DNA from: Paenibacillus oryzae
GTDB taxonomy: Bacteria > Bacillota > Bacilli > Paenibacillales > Paenibacillaceae
Direction of reading: 5' to 3'
DNA: 64,000 nt
Assembly: GCF_001675045.1 (NCBI RefSeq)
Contig: NZ_LYPA01000071.1
Location: 1-64,000 of the forward strand
This document shows positions 58,811 to 64,000 of the stretch, in pieces. The notes under the pieces were generated by a model. That model ran no database searches. It saw only the letters and a list, made by a program, of their open reading frames with translations, and had not been told where the DNA came from. Both the position numbers and the translations under genes were made by a program. Every line of letters begins with the position of its first letter. Within the stretch, counting starts at the first letter, position 1.

Positions 58811-60112
58811 TTACAGAGAGATATCCTGAGTTTTAATCCATTTATAATATCCACGTTCTTTTAATTGTCTTATCATGTCATCTTGATGCTTTTCCTGTGC
58901 AGCTAAAATAAATAGGGTGTCTGTTTCATAATCAATACCCTGAATCTCTTTCAAAAAAATTCTGTCTATTACTTCATCTTTGCCTTCTAAGTTAGAAACA
59001 ACAATCCCTAATAACTTATCTAAATAGCCATGATTTCTTAAAATGCTTAAAACACGTTTGCCATTCCACTTCCCTCCGTATATTGCGATGTGATTTGCCT
59101 GCTCAATTCGTTGTAAAGAATGACTTCCGAAACTAAAGTATTTCTCGATATAACTATCGCAATTTCCAAGCAACAAGTTTAAACGAATTTGTTCAGCTTG
59201 GGAAAGTTGATCCGCAGCAAACTCTCTTTTTTCAATTGCAGTTAAAAATTCATTTCTAAAGCGCTCCGCAAACATTTTATGAAATTCTCCAGAAATTCGC
59301 ATCATATCGTTTTCGTGTATTCTAAATAAATTTCCCCATTGAAACTGAAGTAATATTTCCACATTTCGTTTTTGGCTTCTAATAAATGATCGGATAAACT
59401 CATACTCATCATTCGTGCAGAATATTTTTTGAGGATTATATATGGATGAGGAGTCGTTATCTCTTCTGACAAAATAATAAGGCTTGTTTATAAATAGCGC
59501 TTTTTTAGAATGTAACATAACTTGATACCAAAAACCGTTATCCTGATAAGCCGCACCTGGCGTCTCATTATGGTATATATGATTTTGCTTTATAAAATCT
59601 CGTTTATATATACCAGCCCATGTTACAACATAATTATTAAGAACCCTTATATCTTCCTCATAATTAACAACCCTATTGTACATATCTTTATCCGATTCTC
59701 GTTCAAATAATGGACGAAAAACAAACTTTCTGCTGGTTCCATCACCATAAAACATATGAAAATCGGCTTTAACAAAATCTGCATCCTTTATTTTCGCCTC
59801 TTCGTACAGATGCAGGTACATTTCTTTATCTATATAATCATCAGCTTCTACAACACCAACATATTGACCTTTTGCCAAATCAAATCCAATATTAACAGAA
59901 TGGCCATAACCTGAATTTCCCTTATGTACAACTCTTACTCTTGAATCTTTCTCGGCACATGTGTCCAATATATCTGCAGTGCCGTCAACTGAGCCATCAT
60001 TAATACATATAATTTCGATATCAGCAAGAGTTTGACTCAATATGCTTTGCATACATTCGTTTATATATTGTTCTCCATTGTAAACAGGAACTATCACAGA
60101 CACTTTACACAT
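58811..60112 (-). CDS. GT2 glycosyltransferase with C-terminal Rossmann-like module (paralogue)
   Basis: A 433-residue protein with an N-terminal GT2 domain (KVSVIVPVYNGEQYINECM, CINDGSVDGT, VEADDYID). The last 94 residues form a more diverged Rossmann-like module (HIAIYGGKWNGKRVLS, then VVSNLEGKDEV, with GG-x2-NG rather than G-x-G-x2-G). ATG at 60112 has AGAGGA eight bases upstream; the longest frame starts with a TTG six codons earlier. It is a tandem paralogue of the GT2 gene ending at 56350, with the methyltransferase gene between them. Confidence 0.87.
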   Translation of the reverse strand: MCKVSVIVPVYNGEQYINECMQSILSQTLADIEIICINDGSVDGTADILDTCAEKDSRVRVVHKGNSGYGHSVNIGFDLAKGQYVGVVEADDYIDKEMYLHLYEEAKIKDADFVKADFHMFYGDGTSRKFVFRPLFERESDKDMYNRVVNYEEDIRVLNNYVVTWAGIYKRDFIKQNHIYHNETPGAAYQDNGFWYQVMLHSKKALFINKPYYFVRRDNDSSSIYNPQKIFCTNDEYEFIRSFIRSQKRNVEILLQFQWGNLFRIHENDMMRISGEFHKMFAERFRNEFLTAIEKREFAADQLSQAEQIRLNLLLGNCDSYIEKYFSFGSHSLQRIEQANHIAIYGGKWNGKRVLSILRNHGYLDKLLGIVVSNLEGKDEVIDRIFLKEIQGIDYETDTLFILAAQEKHQDDMIRQLKERGYYKWIKTQDISL

Positions 60113-60135
60113 AACACTAGTCCTCTTCAAATGAT

Positions 60136-61329
60136 TTATTTTTTAGTCTTAATTAAATCTTCTAATAAAAGTATTTCACCAGTACACTTTGGTCGAAGCA
60201 TTTTTTCGATTTCAGAAGCCCCATCTATAACTGAAATTATGATTACTTCAATATCAAAAAAATCTGTACAGGCGGTTTTTACTGGTAAATCATGAAATTG
60301 CTCCGCTTCCCTATCAATTCCGAAAACAACATGAGCAGACAGTCCCTTTAAATCCCTATACAGCAATTCGCCCCATTTTCCTAGGCCATAGATCGCTATA
60401 TCCTTATTTTTAATTTCTTTATAAAATTCGTTCTTATCTTTAAGCTGCCATCTATACAATAATTCGAATTGTCTTTGTTTATTTTGCAAAGTATAAATGA
60501 CTTTTTCCAGTATACTTGCCATTACAGAAAGATCATTAGAATAAACTTCTCTAACCCTCAGCAAAAGGTACTCTTCCTCACCGATTGTGCTATTAATTAT
60601 TTGAGAAATCAGATCTGCATCGCTAAAATAACTATTATGTTTCTTAAGCATATAAAAGATAGCATCCACATATTTTTTATCATCTTTCGATATACTATTT
60701 TCTTGCAAAATATTTGTGTTCAGCACTTCGTTTATACATACTCCCTTATACCCATAAACAACTACAGTTCTGAAAAACAATTCCCAGTCTTGGAGTCTAG
60801 GCATCATTTCGTCAAAGCCTCCAACTAAATTAAAGCATGTTTTTGTAATCATCACTGTACTTGTATCTACTACATTTTTGTGTGGAAGTATTCTCATAAG
60901 CTCTTCCGGTGAATATGCTTTTTGAGGAATGATCTTTATAGATTCCTCATTTATAACTTTTTCTTTTGAATAAACAAAATCAGTGTTTGAGGAGTTAGTA
61001 TTTAATACTTCAACCTGCTTCAACAGTTTATCCGGGTACCACTGATTGTCACTATCTATGAATGCAATATACTCTCCATGTGCAATTGCTGCTCCTTGGT
61101 TTCTACATGCATTGGCACCTTTGTTAATGGTATTACTTATAAATTGAATTCTTGAATCTTCATTAATATAATTGCTTACCACTTCTTTAGTATTATCTAA
61201 GGAAGCATCATCAACAATAAACAATTCCCAATTTGAGTAGGTTTGATTAATTACACTATCAATTGCTTTTTCAATAACATTTCCTCTATTATAGGTAGGC
61301 ATTACAATTGAAACTAATTCTGTCTCCAT
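60136..61329 (-). CDS. GT2 glycosyltransferase with C-terminal Rossmann-like module
   Basis: A 397-residue protein. The GT2 domain (VSIVMPTYNRGNVIEKAID, VDDASLDNT, FIDSDNQWYPDKL) occupies about 1-230. The last 90 residues form the Rossmann-like module (KDIAIYGLGKWGELLYRDL, then GIDREAEQF). ATG at 61329 (METELVS) is chosen, 19 codons inside the longest frame, because it starts just after the stop of the upstream gene; its ribosome binding site is modest. It is followed by the next GT2 gene 23 bases downstream. Donor and acceptor unknown. Confidence 0.86.
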   Translation of the reverse strand: METELVSIVMPTYNRGNVIEKAIDSVINQTYSNWELFIVDDASLDNTKEVVSNYINEDSRIQFISNTINKGANACRNQGAAIAHGEYIAFIDSDNQWYPDKLLKQVEVLNTNSSNTDFVYSKEKVINEESIKIIPQKAYSPEELMRILPHKNVVDTSTVMITKTCFNLVGGFDEMMPRLQDWELFFRTVVVYGYKGVCINEVLNTNILQENSISKDDKKYVDAIFYMLKKHNSYFSDADLISQIINSTIGEEEYLLLRVREVYSNDLSVMASILEKVIYTLQNKQRQFELLYRWQLKDKNEFYKEIKNKDIAIYGLGKWGELLYRDLKGLSAHVVFGIDREAEQFHDLPVKTACTDFFDIEVIIISVIDGASEIEKMLRPKCTGEILLLEDLIKTKK

Positions 61330-61358
61330 CAGCTCCACAACCCTCTGCAAATTTTCCA

Positions 61359-62612
61359 CTATAAATCTGCTACGTATTGGTCCCAATTATATACATTACT
61401 CATAGGGAACTGTCTTTCTTTCAAATGTTCGAAAACCGCTTTCTGGTACGGCTTTTTAACAGCTATAATCACAAGTGTTTCATTATCTATTTCAAATTTA
61501 TCTATTGGACCAACTGGAACATTCTCAATAACTGGCATATTTCCAACCATATTTGTAACAAGAAAAGCGTCTACCGTCACTTCAATGTGCTTCATGAAAT
61601 GAAGGCAATTTACTCCAATTAGTCCAGCTCCATATATATAAATCTTTTCAAAATCTTGACACAGCTTTTTCAACTCAAATGATCTATCATCAAATTGATT
61701 GAGTTCATAGAGATACCGAATACCCAATGACTTCTGCAGTCTTTCGAACCCTTTGGACAAGGCTGTTTGAAAATACCCTAATCTTTCTTCCGCATAACGA
61801 TCAGTCATAATCCATTTACATTCATATCCGGCATCCTTAGCAACATATTCCAGTATTCGCTCAATCGCATGACTGACTGTTCCATTTTCCGCCAATGGCT
61901 CAACATCAAAATCTTCGTATTGCCATTCATATTTAAGAAGTTTTCTTAAAGCATCAACTCTTGCCCAATATACTGTTCCTAAAGCCATGGGAGAGATTTC
62001 GTTGTTGATATCGCAATTCAAGTTTAAACGTTCAGCCAACTCGATGGTATTTTCATAATTCCCCCCCCAATTATCCATATATAAAAAGGGTATACGATCA
62101 CTTAATGATATAGGAGGAAGCAGTAAACCCACTTGAGGGTTTCTATTAAAAAAGGAAAGTACATTGCGGATATAAACTGTACTTCCCAACATATTTTCCC
62201 ATTGACTATAAATCCATTTTTCTATATCAGATTTCATTGATGGATCTTTTTCCTTTTTGTCGTGCAGAAAGCAAATATACTCATAGTTCAAAATGTCTTT
62301 ACGGCAAGCTACTAAAAAAGAAGTTATGTCCCTGCCACGGTTACTTTTCTGAATCAATTTGCAATTCACTCTACGCACAGCGAAATTCTCAATTTTTTTT
62401 CTCACTTCATTATTAGAAGTAGTAAAATAAATAGCAATTTCTTGAGGAATATTATCAATATATGGTTTGTAACAATCAAAAGTATCATGATAATGCAAAT
62501 GAATAACTACAGCAATTCGATTGTTTAAAACTTTATAATCATAGTCATCTATATCGTAGTTGATTGGAAGAATACAATTTAAGGTATCCAAATTCTCATA
62601 TGCAATACTCAT
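61359..62612 (-). CDS. RgpF-like rhamnan/polysaccharide synthesis protein with C-terminal Rossmann-like module
   Basis: A 417-residue protein resembling the rhamnan synthesis RgpF family: VVIHLHYHDTFDCY, the characteristic KSNRGRDITSFLVA, and YICFLHDKKEKDP, with GGNYENT and MALGTVYWAR later. RgpF-type proteins are glycosyltransferases for rhamnose-containing wall polysaccharides. The last 97 residues form the Rossmann-like module (KIYIYGAGLIGVNCL, then FLVTNMVGNMP). ATG at 62612 has GAGGGGGAG upstream. Its substrate cannot be deduced. Confidence 0.86.
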   Translation of the reverse strand: MSIAYENLDTLNCILPINYDIDDYDYKVLNNRIAVVIHLHYHDTFDCYKPYIDNIPQEIAIYFTTSNNEVRKKIENFAVRRVNCKLIQKSNRGRDITSFLVACRKDILNYEYICFLHDKKEKDPSMKSDIEKWIYSQWENMLGSTVYIRNVLSFFNRNPQVGLLLPPISLSDRIPFLYMDNWGGNYENTIELAERLNLNCDINNEISPMALGTVYWARVDALRKLLKYEWQYEDFDVEPLAENGTVSHAIERILEYVAKDAGYECKWIMTDRYAEERLGYFQTALSKGFERLQKSLGIRYLYELNQFDDRSFELKKLCQDFEKIYIYGAGLIGVNCLHFMKHIEVTVDAFLVTNMVGNMPVIENVPVGPIDKFEIDNETLVIIAVKKPYQKAVFEHLKERQFPMSNVYNWDQYVADL

Positions 62613-62655
62613 GATAACTCCCCCTCAACTCTCCAAAACATCCTTTTATAATCAG

Positions 62656-63780
62656 TTAACTCGTAGGACTATTCACTTCTCTTAGGATATTTAATAATGA
62701 AAGCACTTCAAATGAACAATATTTTTTAATGTCTTTTTCAATTTCGTTAAATGAACTTACTGGCGATACAATAATAGCATCAACCTTTTGCATATTTTCA
62801 TGAAGTGAGATTACAGGAATAGCAGCATTTTTGTTATCGCTTCTTCGGTCTATGCAATATTCAACCTTTAATCCTGTACTCAGTATAGAATCATAAAATT
62901 GTTTACCATATACACCAAATCCATATATCGAAATACTGCGAATATCTTTTGAGCAAAAAAATTCATCTAACTTATTCGATGTAGTCTTATTTAATAAGGT
63001 TTCTAACTCATCGTAATTTTCGTATTTCAATATTTTTGAATCAGTCATGCATCTGAACTGCTTTTCCTGAGTATCATTCATTAAGTTCAACTTCAAAAAG
63101 ATGTCTCTAAAATTCCGACCTGATAAACTCATTTGTTTCCAATTAAAAGAGGCATTATTACCATCTTCCTCATGTACATATAAAGTATCTTCATTTGTAC
63201 TAATCTTGACATCGTGTCTCATCAATAGCGTCCATAAAAAATGATCATCCCATCCATTATGGATCATTATGTTCATAAGCCACTCTTGAGGTATACTCTT
63301 TTTTCGGATAAGCAGCTGTCCTAGTGAAACTAAAGGATAACCGTATTCCAAATACTCTTGAAAAGAATATTCTTTTTTCATAGGGTTAGATATAGAAAAA
63401 ACCTTTTCACCATTTCTGTACAAACCATTACAAATTACAGCTTCTCCATCTTTTAAGTGCTGTAACTGGCTAATTAAATAAGATTTACTCAAAGTGTCAT
63501 CTTGGTCCAAGAACACTATATATTCACCTGTCGCGAATTGCACTCCAGCAATTCGAGAATAATGAATTCCCATGTTACGTTGATTATTTAATACATGAAT
63601 GGACACTTTATATTGATTATCCATTTGTGGCAATACGATAGGTTCCTCAGGAAAATCATTTACAAAGATGATTTCAAGTTTGATATCCTCAGATAAATCG
63701 CTCCACTGTTGAACAATATCAACCAATTTAGGTAAATATTCACTTCCTTTGTAGATTGGAACAATAACACTGCATATCAT
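62656..63780 (-). CDS. GT2 glycosyltransferase with C-terminal Rossmann-like module
   Basis: A 374-residue protein. The GT2 domain (CSVIVPIYKGSEYLPKLVD, IFVNDFPEEP, VFLDQDDTLSKSYL) spans about 1-230. The last 95 residues form the Rossmann-like module (RSISIYGFGVYGKQFY, then CIDRRSDNKN). ATG at 63780 has GGGGAA upstream. It is preceded by the partial gene at the right edge, and followed at 62612 by the RgpF-like gene. Confidence 0.86.
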   Translation of the reverse strand: MICSVIVPIYKGSEYLPKLVDIVQQWSDLSEDIKLEIIFVNDFPEEPIVLPQMDNQYKVSIHVLNNQRNMGIHYSRIAGVQFATGEYIVFLDQDDTLSKSYLISQLQHLKDGEAVICNGLYRNGEKVFSISNPMKKEYSFQEYLEYGYPLVSLGQLLIRKKSIPQEWLMNIMIHNGWDDHFLWTLLMRHDVKISTNEDTLYVHEEDGNNASFNWKQMSLSGRNFRDIFLKLNLMNDTQEKQFRCMTDSKILKYENYDELETLLNKTTSNKLDEFFCSKDIRSISIYGFGVYGKQFYDSILSTGLKVEYCIDRRSDNKNAAIPVISLHENMQKVDAIIVSPVSSFNEIEKDIKKYCSFEVLSLLNILREVNSPTS

Positions 63781-63829
63781 CTTTTATTCCCCGCTTTTGA
63801 GGTTATAAAGCCAATTGGAATTAGTATGG

Positions 63830-64000
63830 CTATCCATGTGAACATTCTTCTTCAAATACATCTTTTACCAAGCATTGCTCAATGAGGACCCTTGGATTTT
63901 CGATATATTTTTCATCGATCCACCGTATTTTTCTTTCGTCTACTCCCATTAAAATCAAATCATTTTTAGCACTGACGTATGCTTTTCTATTAAAAATAGC
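63830..64000 (-). CDS. partial gene, C-terminal end of a probable glycan-cluster protein
   Basis: An open frame of 56 codons enters from the right edge and ends at TAG (63830-63832). The visible part is a helical stretch with the pattern KNDLILMGVDERKIRWID, which resembles the closing segment of the Rossmann-like modules in neighbouring proteins (lone helix, then MGV/LGI, then a short strand). Only the tail is present, so the protein cannot be identified. The stop is 50 bases upstream of the next start codon. Confidence 0.6.
   Translation of the reverse strand, partial: AIFNRKAYVSAKNDLILMGVDERKIRWIDEKYIENPRVLIEQCLVKDVFEEECSHG

Overview
The window looks like chromosomal DNA of a Gram-positive, low-to-mid GC Firmicute, most likely Paenibacillus or a close relative. 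This rests on the protein content (long-form Hpf, FtsEX with CtpB- and MinJ-like partners, pcrB-pcrA-ligA, split RF2 gene before secA, strong AGGAGG-type ribosome binding sites, LPXTG surface protein) and is an inference from family knowledge, not a database match. Almost every gene lies on the minus strand, so transcription mostly runs from high to low coordinates.

Layout. 1-591: the first bases of a 16S rRNA gene on the minus strand, with boxA and two stacked promoters. 592-2187: a DDE transposase inserted just upstream of that rRNA operon. 2535-5477: an M16C metalloprotease, the first plus-strand gene. 5642-13711: a U32/RlhA-like protein, pcrB, pcrA and ligA in one direction. 13929-14897: a TIM-barrel sugar isomerase/epimerase-like enzyme. 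15019-20274: a small membrane protein and the uvrB-uvrA excision repair operon. 20615-28330: an orphan response regulator with a BTAD-type output region, divergent from a 2093-residue LPXTG surface protein with six SdrD_B-like repeats. 28525-34350: ftsE-ftsX-M23 hydrolase-ctpB-minJ, a cell division and wall-remodelling cluster. 34628-43239: arginine biosynthesis, argCJBDF followed by argG and argH. 43397-49237: YitT-type membrane protein, prfB (programmed +1 frameshift), secA, hpf and a cold shock gene.

49406 to the right edge is a visibly more A+T-rich cluster for a phosphate-containing cell-surface glycan. It holds LicD, a glycerophosphodiesterase-family protein, a metallophosphoesterase, UDP-galactopyranose mutase, a large fusion ending in a TagD-like cytidylyltransferase, a methyltransferase, four GT2 glycosyltransferases and an RgpF-like protein. 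These suggest a polymer with galactofuranose and (glycerol)phosphate substituents.

The most unusual signal is in that last cluster. Eight proteins from different enzyme families (LicD, four GT2s, RgpF-like, methyltransferase, and the methyltransferase/cytidylyltransferase fusion) carry the same kind of roughly 90-residue Rossmann-like module (hydrophobic strand, [FY]G-x-G, then a D or D-N pair about 20 residues later). It is usually at the C-terminus. A partial gene at the right edge ends in a similar tail. A second signal is a set of short tandem arrays and helically phased dyad repeats in three intergenic regions around argG, argH and secA.
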